NCBI GenBank assembly: GCA_964035575.1
Contig: OZ037916.1
Span: forward strand, 1,116,001 to 1,180,000
DNA from: Rhynchopus sp. YZ270_cl-10
Taxonomy: Eukaryota; Euglenozoa; Diplonemea; Diplonemida; Diplonemidae
Length of the DNA stretch: 64,000 bases
Direction: 5' to 3'
Shown: positions 1 through 9,471 of the stretch, piece after piece
Layout of the letters: each line of letters opens with the position of its first letter
How positions within the stretch are numbered: the stretch's first letter is position 1
The notes under the pieces: generated by a model
Told to the model about the DNA's origin: nothing
The model's input: only the letters and a program-made list of their open reading frames with translations
The model's database searches: none
Position numbers and translations under genes: made by a program

Positions 1-134
1 CGAGACTGTTTGTTTCCTCCTGTTTGGCATCAGAGAGCAAGTGTGCGCTGCAACTGATACGCACGAACTAGTCTACGTGGAGTAAAAAGTGATGTGTTAA
101 GTGCTATTGTGGACGCTTTTGTGTGACTATTTGC

Positions 135-175
135 AAGGTGACTAAACACAGAGAGGGGCTTCGGGTTCTCTTCTC
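135..175 (+). repeat. Type I ACGAGAG hairpin module, diverged copy
   Basis: Diverged copy of the short type I module. The family consensus is an outer arm AAGGTGA, an inner arm CTAAGC, loop ACGAGAG, inner arm GCTTAG, a GA bulge, outer arm TCATCTT and a T-rich tail. This copy keeps AAGGTGACTAA and the GAGAGG loop but has lost part of the 3' arm. A type II core (CACGAGAGGGC) follows at about 205-220. Confidence 0.6.
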
Positions 176-469
176 ATACACTATTCTTTTGCAAAGTACG
201 CTGTTCACGAGAGGGCTTTATTTCAAGGCAATTTCATTGCTTCCGCTGTGGCGAGGTGGGTGTATTTTTGGTGGCGATTTTATTTTATTTTTGCACTTTC
301 AGGTTTGCTTTTGTTTGCTTTTCCAACTATTAGGTTATTATTTTTTTGACCCACTGCCTCGTACTACGACTTTTTTTTTTATATCTACGTAGCGGGGTTC
401 CGCATCACTCAAGGCAGTGTCGGGATACGGTGTTCAGGCAACATTTTTGCTCTTTCTTTTATACCCACA

Positions 470-585
470 AAGCGCTGCCAATCACCCCCTCCAACAGGGT
501 AATTGAGCAAACCAACGAAAAAAAATCTTTTTTTTCCTTTTCCTTGGTAGTCTTACCTGTCAGTGTTACTATTTTTTACTAAGGA
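470..585 (+). repeat. Dispersed repeat (type VII), copy 1
   Basis: Shares the block CAGGGTAATTGAGCAA, a following A-run and a further weaker block (gtcttacctgtcagtgttac) with 27776-27880. The two copies are about 27 kb apart on the same strand. No ORF or recognisable RNA family. Confidence 0.5.
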
Positions 586-1063
586 AGTTAAATACAATCC
601 CCCCTCTAGCAATGCCCCTAGAGCGGGGGGGGTGTTTTTTATTTACCAAAGTACTGGCAAAAGGAAATAGAATTCGGCGGAAGGTGGTGTGCCTAAAAAA
701 TTTACTTCAACACAACTTCCGTTCTGTGTGGAGCAGTCAGTAAAAAAAACATCGCGAAAAATAAAATAAACAGCAAAAAGGTGAAAAATAGAACCTTTCC
801 TTTAATTTTTTTTTGCTTTGCTTTTTGCTTTTGCTTTACTGATACAACCCCGTTTCCTACCTTCAAAATCTAACTTTGCTCAGAGCACTCATGTATCTCA
901 CACCTTAGGAAATCTTATACAGAAGAAGAACCTGCCCATATTCAAAACCCAAAACCTTTATACATTAGTAGGGGGTGAGGAAGCGTTCATGACATTTCAA
1001 CCTCTGCCCCATTTTTTCTGCTTCGCAATTTTTTTTGTTTTTGTTTTTTGCGTCCACCGATGC

Positions 1064-1103
1064 ATAATGAGGCGTTTGCACTTCCAACTTCTCTTTTACC
1101 CTC
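1064..1103 (+). repeat. Type V module
   Basis: Reads GAGGCGTTTGCAC followed by TTCCAACTTCTCTTTT. Close relatives are at 10065-10115, 48937-48975 (inside an intron) and 57222-57262. All keep a GAGG-type loop, a GCAC box and a CAACTT plus T-run tail, so it looks like another branch of the same hairpin-and-T-tail set. Confidence 0.5.
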
Positions 1104-1172
1104 ATTTTTTATTTTTTTTTTGAACCCAACAGAGTGTGTACGGTAAAAATATGATATGACGGCGGTATTTTC

Positions 1173-1291
1173 AGAGGTAAACCACGAAATGGCTGTAGAG
1201 CTGCATTGGTTAGGGGTCCACTTGACACAGTGTTACCAAGGTACACTGTTTACGAGGGGGCTTTTTTTTTGTGTTTCAAGTCAACCTTTTT
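1173..1291 (+). repeat. Type II ACGAGAG module
   Basis: About 115-bp dispersed module. Recognisable blocks in order are AACCACGAAAT, a GATGTAG/GCATGG block, GGGGTCCACC, a small hairpin of GGTACA against TGTACC, then GGTACACTGT, a CACGAGAGGGC-type loop (here TTTACGAGGGGGC), TTTCAAGTCAAC and a T-run. Further copies occur at 4711, 14811, 32655, 38925 and 45250-45432, with partial ones at 190, 8709 and 46480. All lie on the + strand. Confidence 0.75.
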
Positions 1292-1666
1292 TTATATAGC
1301 AATCATGCGACGGTGCTGAGACCACAGTCCGCGCTGTTCGTAAATCAAAAAAAGCAAAACAAGGAAAAAAAAATATATCCAAAACGGACCTGTTAGAAGA
1401 GACCAAAAATACGACCACAGCAGCTCTTTTGAAAAGTTCCGCTTCGACTTCATTCTCCCATATCATCAACACACACACCCACAGGATTCTTTTTATTTTT
1501 TTCTCAAAAAACCTCACATTTTTTTACCCCCCCCCACACCCAACACACTTCCCCCCGCAAATGGGGGTGGTCTGTGGGAGTCCTGACATAACTGCAACTA
1601 TTCTACTCTCATTTCCTCTCTCTCTCCCCTTTTTTTCGGTACGTTTTCACACTATTGACCTTTTCT

Positions 1667-1708
1667 TAAGGTGACCTAGCTTAGGTTCATCTTACAAACC
1701 CTTTTCTC
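1667..1708 (+). repeat. Type I hairpin module upstream of first gene
   Basis: Reads AAGGTGACCTAGCTTAGG then TTCATCTTACAAAC. The loop is shortened but the stem CCTA/TAGG and the outer AAGGTGA/TCATCTT arms are kept. It ends about 55 bp before the ATG of the following gene and is followed by a long pyrimidine tract, so it would lie in that gene's leader or just upstream of it. Confidence 0.65.
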
Positions 1709-1762
1709 TCTCTTCCACCCCCCTCCCCCTCTCCTTTCTCTCCCCCTGATTATTTTCCAAAA

Positions 1763-4627
1763 ATGGCAAAGAAAAAGGCGTCTTCAGATAAGTACGAGGT
1801 GTTGCGTCCACAGGATGTGAAGGGGCTTTTGACGCAGGTGTTTACAGAGTTTTCTTCGGAACAGGCGTACTATCTCCAACATGTGACAGATACGGATTGC
1901 TGTTGTGCGTCCTGCACCGTGTCGAGGGGGCATACGTCGCATCAGCTGCACCTTCATCACACCGCGAGGGAGATCAAGAGGCTTCTGCCGTTGGATAAAA
2001 TTGAAGGTTTCGCGCCGAACACTGTCAAACCCTTGGAAGGTGATGTTGGGGTGGTCAAGGCTGCTACAAAGATACAAAAATTCGTGAAATTGGTGTTACC
2101 TGCGATGAAGAAGTGGCGGCTTTCGGAGCGGTGTCTGCGTGAATGGCGTGCAAAGCGAGCATTTATCCTCTGCACAGACGCGACGCAGGCTGGCTGCGGC
2201 GATGTAGCAAACAATATTGGCAGCTGTTTTGAGTACTTCTCCTTCAATGTGGAGTACTGGACACCGAATAACCCGAATGAAAGCCAGAAACCTACCCGCA
2301 AGAACATCTTACGCCTGATCGAAATGTGTAAAAGCGTGTCTGGAGATCTGATTGTAGTGTATCTAGCCGCAAAAGGGTCGCAGAGTGTTTTGCCTGGGTT
2401 TGCGCCTGCCAAAAAGCAGACAGTGTCTGCGCAGAATCCACGCGAAAGGTTGGAGTTCACACTGCGTACGGCGCTCCCCCTTGGAAGCCTTGGTGGTTCC
2501 ATAGGAGGGGAAAAGTCACAAAAATATATCATTCCAACCGGGGCTACCAGAGAGGCACATGATACAGTGGTGCTCCTCGACGAACTGCTTGGTATTGTGA
2601 ACAACGTGCCGCAGACTGAAATAGGGTACTACAACTGCCCTGTGGAGAGCAGGGTGTTGTTCATGGATATTTTCCCTGTGGAGGAGGGTGGTGGGTGTGG
2701 TGGTGGGCAACCCAGCGGCTCTGCAAAAAACCTCTCCGAAATGAGTCAGGAAGAGGGCAAGCGGGGGTACGCAGTAGTAAGCACGACGGCGTCGTCGCAG
2801 ATGATCTTCCCTTATGCGACGGCAAAGCATGCACACTGCGTGCCGGGGCTGTTCTCGTTGTCGTTGCTCCGCTCTCTGTATGGGGCGAATTGCGAGAACT
2901 GCAAAAAAACTGGGTTAAATATTACTGGAGTTCTGCACAGTGTGTTTACCGATATGACTGAACAGTTTGGAGCAGCGTGCAGGGTGAAGGACACCTGGTT
3001 GAAGCTGGAGCAGCCAGAGAAGCCGTTGCTTGGGTCAAAGAATTTAATAGAAGGGGCAAAGCGGAGCGTCAAGCCTCCTCCAGAGGATGGACAGCCATGG
3101 AAACGTGCACGTGGTCCGTTGGAAACGCGGTTGATAGAGTTAGTGCCTGCGGATGCCTCGCTTTTGAGTGATATGGTGGCATGGCCACGGAGCAGGGTGT
3201 CGACAGACCGGCATCCCTCGCAGCCAGTTGGAGGTGTTGCAGAGCGTCCTTCGCATGCGCACTTCGTTCCGCAGGTGAGAACAGCGACGCCGTTTTATAT
3301 GAAAAGGATCTTCATGGAAACGAGGTTTCAAGTGTCCCTGCAGCAGTCTCTCGTGTTGTATTCAAATCCCCAGCAGCTGTGCGAAGAGTTTGTGATGAAG
3401 CTGAACCACCTCAGTGAGAAGGTTGGGAAGGTGCACCCAGGGTTTGTCTCGCAGGAGCGGACGCTAAAGTTTGTGTTCGCAGTGCCTTACAAGGTGGCGC
3501 TCAAGCTGCGGCAGGAGCGCTTCTGGGAGCACCTCTTCGAAGGCAAGGTCAGCTACACATCGCTTACGGTCGAGCCCGAAACGTACACCATCCCTGCACA
3601 TCGACAGTCCATTCTGACACACAACTCCTTAACAGAACGGACCCGGGGGAGTCCTGGATGTGCAATCCTTTTACATAGTTGTTACGGCACTCCTTTTATT
3701 GACCCGAAACTTAGCGCCTTCAACCACGACAGCAGCAACCCACCTGAGGCGCACAGAGAAGCCGAGTTTGACGATTCATATGCACGCAAACGGGGTTCGC
3801 TTGCTGGCGATGCAGAGCTCATCGCAGGCCTTCTTGGTCTTCCTGAAGGGGACGGTTCAGGTTCTGCGAGGGAACCGCAGGTGAAGGCAAGCAGCCTTGT
3901 GGAGTGCTATGCGCACTGCAGCTTCTACAGCTTCACAACGGTGAGTGTGCAGATCGCGTTGGACCTTGCGTTGAAGAGTGGGTACGCACGGTCCGTTCAT
4001 GACGACCCATCTTCAGACGCATTGGTCGGACGCCGTCGTCGCAGCAGATGGTCCACCGTCTCCCTCACCGTGCAGAAGGAGGACACCAACCAGCCGCTCC
4101 TCCTCGCAGCACACCGCGGTGTGGGTTCTGCCTTCGACATCGACCAGAAGACGCTGCAGATCCACAAGGTGATTGTTGTGTTCTGTCTTACACAGAACTC
4201 CGCAGAGGCGCGTGCACGCCTGGTGTGCAGGGTGACAGAAGTGCAGAGACGGTACAACCCAACCAATGTGTGCTGTCTGTACCTCGATGTCTGCTCCTTT
4301 GAGAAAGAGGCTGGGGCGATAGAGGCAAAGAATGTGCAGCTGTTTCTTTGGATGAAACAGCTGGTGGAGTGGACCAATCAGCATGCAGTGGGAGGCAGCT
4401 CGCAGGTGTTCATATGTGACACAGAACGTGGCAGGCGGTACACATGCACAGCAGAGCGTACAGCAGGAACAGTGGAAGACGTTGCAGGCATGCTGGAAGA
4501 GTTCTACGGCGGCAAGATGGAGGACCTCATCCCCCCCGTGAAAGGCTCGAAAGTGTCTGGCTGGGGGTCACGCTCGGTTAAATATGTTCTCCTCCCCTCT
4601 ATCGAGAAGGAGACCTTGATTTCATAG
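1763..4627 (+). CDS. Large protein with catalytically dead caspase/metacaspase-like domain
   Basis: Uninterrupted 954-aa reading frame. Residues about 131-385 follow the order of a caspase/metacaspase p20-p10 fold: strand RAFILCTD (132-139), DLIVVYLAAKGSQ (195-207) where peptidases have the catalytic GHG, IIPTG and a VVLLDELLGIV helix, SRVLFMDIF (296-304) where peptidases have the DxCHSG cysteine, YAVVSTTASSQ (336-346) and GLFSLSLLRSLYG (362-374). The catalytic His is replaced (AKG) and no Cys follows the DIF strand, so it should not be a protease. Residues 100-118 hold a weak IQ-like helix (KIQKFVKLVLPAMKKW). The C-terminal ~570 residues have no family I recognise. Inactive metacaspase homologues are known in trypanosomes; a regulatory or scaffold role is inference. 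The start follows a long pyrimidine tract. Stop codon TAG. Confidence 0.75.
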   Translation: MAKKKASSDKYEVLRPQDVKGLLTQVFTEFSSEQAYYLQHVTDTDCCCASCTVSRGHTSHQLHLHHTAREIKRLLPLDKIEGFAPNTVKPLEGDVGVVKAATKIQKFVKLVLPAMKKWRLSERCLREWRAKRAFILCTDATQAGCGDVANNIGSCFEYFSFNVEYWTPNNPNESQKPTRKNILRLIEMCKSVSGDLIVVYLAAKGSQSVLPGFAPAKKQTVSAQNPRERLEFTLRTALPLGSLGGSIGGEKSQKYIIPTGATREAHDTVVLLDELLGIVNNVPQTEIGYYNCPVESRVLFMDIFPVEEGGGCGGGQPSGSAKNLSEMSQEEGKRGYAVVSTTASSQMIFPYATAKHAHCVPGLFSLSLLRSLYGANCENCKKTGLNITGVLHSVFTDMTEQFGAACRVKDTWLKLEQPEKPLLGSKNLIEGAKRSVKPPPEDGQPWKRARGPLETRLIELVPADASLLSDMVAWPRSRVSTDRHPSQPVGGVAERPSHAHFVPQVRTATPFYMKRIFMETRFQVSLQQSLVLYSNPQQLCEEFVMKLNHLSEKVGKVHPGFVSQERTLKFVFAVPYKVALKLRQERFWEHLFEGKVSYTSLTVEPETYTIPAHRQSILTHNSLTERTRGSPGCAILLHSCYGTPFIDPKLSAFNHDSSNPPEAHREAEFDDSYARKRGSLAGDAELIAGLLGLPEGDGSGSAREPQVKASSLVECYAHCSFYSFTTVSVQIALDLALKSGYARSVHDDPSSDALVGRRRRSRWSTVSLTVQKEDTNQPLLLAAHRGVGSAFDIDQKTLQIHKVIVVFCLTQNSAEARARLVCRVTEVQRRYNPTNVCCLYLDVCSFEKEAGAIEAKNVQLFLWMKQLVEWTNQHAVGGSSQVFICDTERGRRYTCTAERTAGTVEDVAGMLEEFYGGKMEDLIPPVKGSKVSGWGSRSVKYVLLPSIEKETLIS

Positions 4628-4710
4628 CATGTCGGGGGGTTTTTCCACAGGCCTAATTACCATTTGTCTTCAATGATCCCCGTTCATCTTGCCGATGAGT
4701 GGAAGCGTAG

Positions 4711-4830
4711 AGCATATCAGATGTAAACCACGAAATAGAGGTTGTGGGGGGTCCGCCCCGGTACACTCGGTTATTTGTAACCAAGGTGCACTACTCACGA
4801 GAGGGCTGTATTTCAAGGTCATTTTTTTTT
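4711..4830 (+). repeat. Type II ACGAGAG module
   Basis: Keeps TATCAGATG, AACCACGAAAT, the GGGTCC block, GGTACAC, a CACTACTCACGAGAGGGC segment, TATTTCAAGGTC and a T-run. The homology to the copy at 38925 extends upstream of AACCACG through the block TATCAGATG. Confidence 0.75.
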
Positions 4831-5085
4831 TCGTCGAACGTTGAAAAGAAAAGCGCACTTACGTGTGTACCTTTTTTTTGGTTACCCCAGTATAAAGGTG
4901 ACTACTTAGTAAGCAGAATCAGTTCATCTTCAAAAAAAAAGGGGCTAATTTTCAATTAAGACATCAACCATCCCAACACCCACAGGGGGGAGAGAAGGAG
5001 TCTCTACACAACCACACACCACCCCTCTTCCTCCCCACTATATTACCCCAATCCTTCCCATATGCTTACGTAGTGTTTATTTTTG

Positions 5086-5119
5086 TTGTTTTTATCCCCT
5101 CCCCTACCCCTTCTCCCAG
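5086..5119 (+). promoter_or_regulatory. Pyrimidine tract ending in AG before MFS start
   Basis: Run of T/C ending CTTCTCCCAG, 29 bases before the ATG at 5149. It has the form of a splice acceptor with no coding exon upstream, fitting trans-splicing or a 5'UTR intron. Which of the two cannot be told from DNA. Confidence 0.4.
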
Positions 5120-5148
5120 CCCCTCCTTGACCGGCCACCACATTCACC

Positions 5149-6531
5149 ATGTCTTTATCCTTGGTGAAGGAGGTGGCGCACGGCCTTAAGGAGCCTGGTA
5201 TAGAGTTTATGACCAATCCTCATCTTCGACCTTGCGTGCTTGCGGTGTGGTTGTCCAGCTTTGGGGCAGCGCTGCACGCTCCTGTCACGACGTACTACTA
5301 TCTGGAAATGGGGTCTTCGTATACAGACATAGGGGTGTACGCAATGATTGTCAGTTTGGGGTCGCTTTTGACGGCCCCTCTTCAAGGACTGTATGCTGAT
5401 ATGTATTCACCCTACCCGGTCTTTATGTTGTCAGTCACCGCCTGCATGGTGGGGTGTACTGTGCGTGGATATGGTCCGTCATTGGAGTATATTTTGCCAG
5501 GGTTGGTGATATTGTCGTTCTTTGGTGGGGCAAATTTGGTGGCAATGACGCAGGCTCACATTATGAAGGCAACCCCAGCGAGGTCGAGGGCAACGTATGT
5601 CTCAGGGTTGTTGGTTCAGTTAGGGGTGTTTAAATTGTTGGCGCAGCTGTTGTTTCCGCTATTAGATTGGATCCTGCGAGGGTTCGGGGTGGTGACACCA
5701 CTCCTGCGGAAGAGGGTTCATATGTCATCCTGCATGATCTTCTGCGTCATAGCAATGATGGTAGTCTTCCGTGCACGCAACGTTCTCCGCAACCCACCGG
5801 ACCGCCACGATATAGACGCAGAAGAAGGGGTCGACTGCGCTGATGCACACCACCATAAACACACTAACAAAACCGGGCTTCTTGCGTCGAATGTAGCACT
5901 GCACGCTCAAAGCATCGCCTTCTCCGCTTTGAACATGGTGTGGCCTCTCATTCTTAACCGAAAATTTGGGTGGAAAGCAGTTGAGTATTCTTATGTTTTA
6001 CTCCTAAGCGGAGTGATTTCTACCGTTGCGGTGGGATGTGTTCCATTTCTTCGTCGAAGTGGGGCGTGTTTCTCAGGGTGTATATTATGTGTGGTAGCTG
6101 GGGGAAGTGGGTTGGCGGCTGTGGTGGTGTCGCCTCCATTGTTGCATGTCGCGTTTTATACGGTGACTGTGGCGTGTGTTGCGTGTCTGGATCCGATTAT
6201 AAAGGTGGGAGCTTCGTTTCAATCGGTTCAATCGTCTCAAGGAAGGGCGTTTGGTGGTCTGGTGACGTCGGCAGAGTTGGGGACGATGCTGGGGAGTACC
6301 GTAAGCGCCTTTCTGTATGACATTTCAAGTGTGCAAAGTGGGCTGCTTCCGATGTGGCTGGTGGTCGCAGCGCTGGGGATTGTGTGTATCGCATTGCGGG
6401 TAATAACCTATATAGAGGGGACGGTCGTATTGTCGCACGCTGTCACATCACCGAAAGCGATCAACCGTCTTCAAGAAGAGGAAGGAGAACAAATGTGGGA
6501 AAAGGAGCAGGAGATAACGGAGGAGAGGTAG
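5149..6531 (+). CDS. Major facilitator superfamily transporter
   Basis: Intronless, 460 aa, with about 12 hydrophobic segments in two blocks of six, split by a hydrophilic loop near residues 205-240 (DRHDIDAEEG...HHHKHTN). The loop after the second membrane segment reads GLYADMYSP, matching the MFS motif A pattern GxxxD. Short hydrophilic N-terminus and acidic C-terminal tail (LQEEEGEQMWEKEQEITEER). It should be a secondary carrier in a membrane. The sequence resembles the broad MFS_1/nucleoside-symporter-like group, but the substrate cannot be assigned. The MSLSL start is preceded by a pyrimidine-AG tract and an ACCATG context. Confidence 0.85.
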   Translation: MSLSLVKEVAHGLKEPGIEFMTNPHLRPCVLAVWLSSFGAALHAPVTTYYYLEMGSSYTDIGVYAMIVSLGSLLTAPLQGLYADMYSPYPVFMLSVTACMVGCTVRGYGPSLEYILPGLVILSFFGGANLVAMTQAHIMKATPARSRATYVSGLLVQLGVFKLLAQLLFPLLDWILRGFGVVTPLLRKRVHMSSCMIFCVIAMMVVFRARNVLRNPPDRHDIDAEEGVDCADAHHHKHTNKTGLLASNVALHAQSIAFSALNMVWPLILNRKFGWKAVEYSYVLLLSGVISTVAVGCVPFLRRSGACFSGCILCVVAGGSGLAAVVVSPPLLHVAFYTVTVACVACLDPIIKVGASFQSVQSSQGRAFGGLVTSAELGTMLGSTVSAFLYDISSVQSGLLPMWLVVAALGIVCIALRVITYIEGTVVLSHAVTSPKAINRLQEEEGEQMWEKEQEITEER

Positions 6532-6587
6532 GGGTTCCCCCAAAGGGTTGTCTCTTATTTTATTATTATTATTACGGTGCGGGTAAG

Positions 6588-6703
6588 TCATTAGGTTTCC
6601 TTTTTACATCTACTGTTGGTAGGGTGTGGTTTCATCCGGATGGCTGGCATCGTACAGTGGGTCAGTCGGAGGTGTGCCTGCATCAATAACTTCACCTTTT
6701 TTG
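6588..6703 (+). repeat. Type III module upstream of NTPase gene
   Basis: About 110 bp. Recurring blocks are TTAGGTTTCC, TTTTTACATCT, CTGTTGGTAGGG, TTTCATCCGGATGGCTGGC, GTCAGTCGGAGG, TGCCTGCATCAATAAC and TTCACCTTTTTT. Copies recur at 40686-40785 (upstream of FEN1) and 53721-53833. This one ends about 90 bp before an ATG. Confidence 0.7.
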
Positions 6704-6725
6704 AATTGAAGATTCAAAACAACCG

Positions 6726-6785
6726 AACCTCCCCTCTCCTTTTCCTCTCTCTCGTTCTCTCGCCCCTGTATCCTTTTCCCCCCAG
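6726..6785 (+). promoter_or_regulatory. Pyrimidine tract ending in AG before NTPase start
   Basis: Sixty bases of almost pure C/T ending CCCCCCAG, 8 bases before the ATG (6794). The clearest acceptor-like leader in the window. Confidence 0.5.
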
Positions 6786-6793
6786 GGATCACC

Positions 6794-7375
6794 ATGAAAC
6801 CCCTTCTGATCACGGGAGCACCTTCTGTAGGGAAGACCACTCTATTCAAGAGCGTTTTACGCTATATCCAGAGGGAATGCACAGCACGGGTCACCGGGTT
6901 CTACGTGAACGAGGTGCGTGGGGATGGGGGTGCTCGGGTGGGGTTTGAGTTGGTGGACATTGCAGACGGCGAGCCACGACAGTTCGCAGGACTTGCCGCA
7001 GATTTACCACCCGGCGCAACTAACATACCCCGGGTAGGGAAGTGGTGTGTCCACATCGACAAATTTGAGGAAATAGCACTGCCCATAGCCTCTACCGCCC
7101 TGGGCACCGCCTCTGAGGAGAAGGTCGTCCTAATGATCGACGAAATCGCGAAAATGGAGCTTCTGAGCGAAGAATTCGCCTCCCTCATGTCCCGTCTCCT
7201 TGCCTCCCCGCCAGCGTCGCTATACCTGATATGCGCTATTGCAATGCGTGGGTCGGGGTTGGTTGCATCTGCAAAAGAGTTGCCGAACGTCGAGCTCATC
7301 ACTGTTACACATGAAAACCGCGACCAGCTGTTAGATCATATCATTCTCAAAGTGAACAAAGCTTTGAAAGAGTGA
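6794..7375 (+). CDS. THEP1/NTPCR-type nucleoside-triphosphatase
   Basis: 193 aa, intronless. The P-loop is at the N-terminus: LLITGAPSVGKTTLFK (residues 4-19), then GFYVNEVR and a Walker B-like strand VVLMIDEIAKMEL (115-127). These match the NTPase_1 family (archaeal/bacterial THEP1, human NTPCR), which hydrolyses nucleoside triphosphates; length is normal for the family (about 180-190 aa). The DEIGKMEL motif of the family is here DEIAKMEL. Cytosolic, no signal. The ATG directly follows a pyrimidine-AG tract; no in-frame upstream start is plausible. Confidence 0.9.
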   Translation: MKPLLITGAPSVGKTTLFKSVLRYIQRECTARVTGFYVNEVRGDGGARVGFELVDIADGEPRQFAGLAADLPPGATNIPRVGKWCVHIDKFEEIALPIASTALGTASEEKVVLMIDEIAKMELLSEEFASLMSRLLASPPASLYLICAIAMRGSGLVASAKELPNVELITVTHENRDQLLDHIILKVNKALKE

Positions 7376-7916
7376 ATTGCATTGGGATGCAATGCATTTT
7401 GCCTTATCGCATGGTGTTCTTGCACAGTCGGCAAATGGTATTCCCTTGAGGGTAGGTTCTTCCACAGTGGTCTCTATCTATGGTGTTTGTAGTACCAAAG
7501 CTGGGGTTGTTTTTATATGAGTATATGCTACTCGTCAGGTGGACATGGCAGTGGTGTCCCGCAGTTGAGGGTGTTGTGTTCATGGCTAGGGAGTGTCTGG
7601 GTGCATTGTTTGTCGGTTTTTTTTTTGTCGCATTTTGTTTCCTTTTTCGGAACGGAAAAAAAAAAAACAAGAATCTACAATAGCCTCGCACACTCCTACT
7701 ACAACTATTCATCGTACACCCCATCATCCAACCCACCTATTCTCCCTGCAACTCATTATATCCCTCAATGCCTTTAAACCGCCCCCAAAAACCCCCCCTT
7801 ACTAACACCTCCAGGAAAAAGGGGGAAATAAAGGGGTATTTTCTCCAATTCTATGCTAGCTGTAGATCTGAGCTGATTATATTTTCTTTCATTTTGATTT
7901 TTCTCTTTTTTTCATA
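7376..7916. other. Spacer
   Basis: No gene or clear repeat. A-rich and T-rich tracts surround a C-rich stretch (7730-7800); the 40 bases before the next ATG are T-rich. Confidence 0.5.
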
Positions 7917-9471
7917 ATGTTTTCGAACATTTTTGGAAGCAAACATTCGGAGATTATAAAGCAGGCGACTACCTTGGTCGATGGAGAGCTGAACTGGGGG
8001 GGCATTGTGCAGCTCTGTGATGTAGCCAGCCTTAACGAAGCCAATACTAAGGAGATAACGCAACAAATTGGGAAAAAGGTTGACGGAAAAGACCCGAACA
8101 CCTGCCTTGCAGGTTTACACATTGTTGAAAGCCTTTTTAAAAACGGAGGGCGTGGACAACACAAAGCAATCTCCGCTGATACCACCTTGCTCCAGGCTAT
8201 TAAAAAGGTTGCCGCAGGGGCACATCCTGCCCCTTCTGATCTGACACCGAGGTTGCAGAGACAGGCGCAGTTTCTTATTGTATCATTTAACCACTTTGTG
8301 CGGCATACAAAGAGCAACACGTTGCGTACCTTAGCGTACATCGTTCCAAAGGAGCAAGTAGCGATATACGCGTCGGGGTTAACCAAGGAAGAGCTTGCGA
8401 CGTCCGACTGGACGACCCTGACAGGGGCTGGGTCGTGTGGTATCAAGGGTGATAATAAAAGCTATCAAGAGATCTCGCCGCGTGCGCCGAACACAGAGGT
8501 GGTGTATGAGGCGGCTGGGCCGAACACAGATGAGTCCACAGGGGCGTCATCATCGTCACGACCGCCAGCAACAGCCCCGCCACCGCCACAGGAGACACAG
8601 ACGGAGCTCGCGCCTCCGCCAGAGCAGAATGGGGTATGCATTTAGTGATTAAAAGGGTATTTTTTGGTACATTGTGAGAGGGGTTTCAAGGCACCTTTTT
8701 TTTTTAGCAAATGGATGTACACCTTCATGGGTCCACACTATTACCGGTCATTGTGCCGAGAGAGGGTATTTCATTATTTTTTGTTCTCTTCTCGAAACAT
8801 ATCATCCACAGCGTGAACCCGAAATACAAAAGCTTTGGGATGATGCAGCTGTCCTGCGCACCGGTCTGCTCTGGGCACGTCGTGCGTCAGGTGGCCTCAG
8901 CCAAGACCTCCGCCAGATCGGCGAGAGCCTCACCGCCGAACGCGACAGCGCTGCCCGTCTTGTCTCCATGAGCGTGAACGAGGCACGCACCGCACAACTC
9001 ACGGAGGTCATATCACACATGAACGATGTCCTTGCTGGCTACATTGCGCTCAAGGACATCACACTCCCACCGGGCAACCTCCTCCACGCTGTGACCGGTG
9101 TTTACGAACACCAGGGCGACACCAACCACTACGTGCTCATATCTGAGGTGAAGGGTGCCAAGCAGACCCTGCAGTGGCAGGATAAGGCGGGCACGCAGTG
9201 GGGGCTTGCAGGCAGCACGACCCCGCCGCTGAGCATGGCGGTGGCCAAGAGCTGCCCGCACCACAGCGAGGGCTACACCACCATGGCAATAACCTGGGGC
9301 GACGAAGGGGTCCTCTCCGTGCAGGGGCCCAGCCAACGCCTGTACACCCGCATCGGTGGAACGGAGGAGTGGTCTGAGCCAGAGGACTACATAGTAGGTG
9401 GCGGTGGGGTTGTGACCAGCTCTGCAGATGACGCATTCAATCCAGCGCAAGAGGTCGGTGGGATCAACTGA
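7917..9471 (+). CDS. VHS-GAT domain adaptor (TOM1/GGA-like), 2 exons
   Basis: Exon 1 is 7917-8633 and exon 2 is 8812-9471 (phase 0, joining EQNG to REPEI), giving 458 aa. Residues about 8-150 form a VHS domain (IIKQATTLVDGELNWGG..., LAGLHIVESLFKNGG, QFLIVSFNHFVRH). A Pro/Ser-rich linker (SSSSRPPATAPPPP) leads across the intron to a helical GAT-like segment (EIQKLWDDAAVLRTGLLW ... VISHMNDVLAGYIAL). The last ~140 residues are of unknown fold. Such proteins bind ubiquitinated cargo and phosphoinositides in endosomal sorting, often with clathrin. The VHS assignment is firm; GAT rests on position and helix pattern. The 178-bp intron has a GTATGC donor and CACAG acceptor and carries a type II repeat. 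Confidence 0.8.
8709..8777 (+). repeat. Type II module fragment inside VHS-GAT intron
   Basis: The intron contains AATGGATGTAC, GGGTCCAC, a CCGGTCATTGT block and a GAGAGAGGGTATTTCATT loop-and-tail block, matching the type II order on the gene's strand. A second loop-like block (TTGTGAGAGGGGTTTCAAGG plus T-run) precedes it at 8672-8705. Confidence 0.6.

Larger units (their letters stand above)
1..1762. other. Intergenic spacer, 5' edge of window
   Basis: No convincing gene. The spacer is rich in T and A tracts. It holds a type I hairpin copy (135-175), a partial type II copy (about 190-245), one copy of a two-copy repeat (470-585), a short hairpin near 599-632 (arms CCCCCTCTAG and CCTAGAG before a G run), a type V module (1064-1103), a type II module (1173-1291) and a type I copy just before the first gene. 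Small ORFs here have no coding character. Confidence 0.6.
4628..5148. other. Spacer between pseudo-caspase gene and MFS gene
   Basis: No gene. It contains the type II module (4711-4830), a doubtful type I relative around 4892-4935 (AAAGGTGACTAC ... TTCATCTTC) and the pyrimidine tract before the MFS start. Confidence 0.6.
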
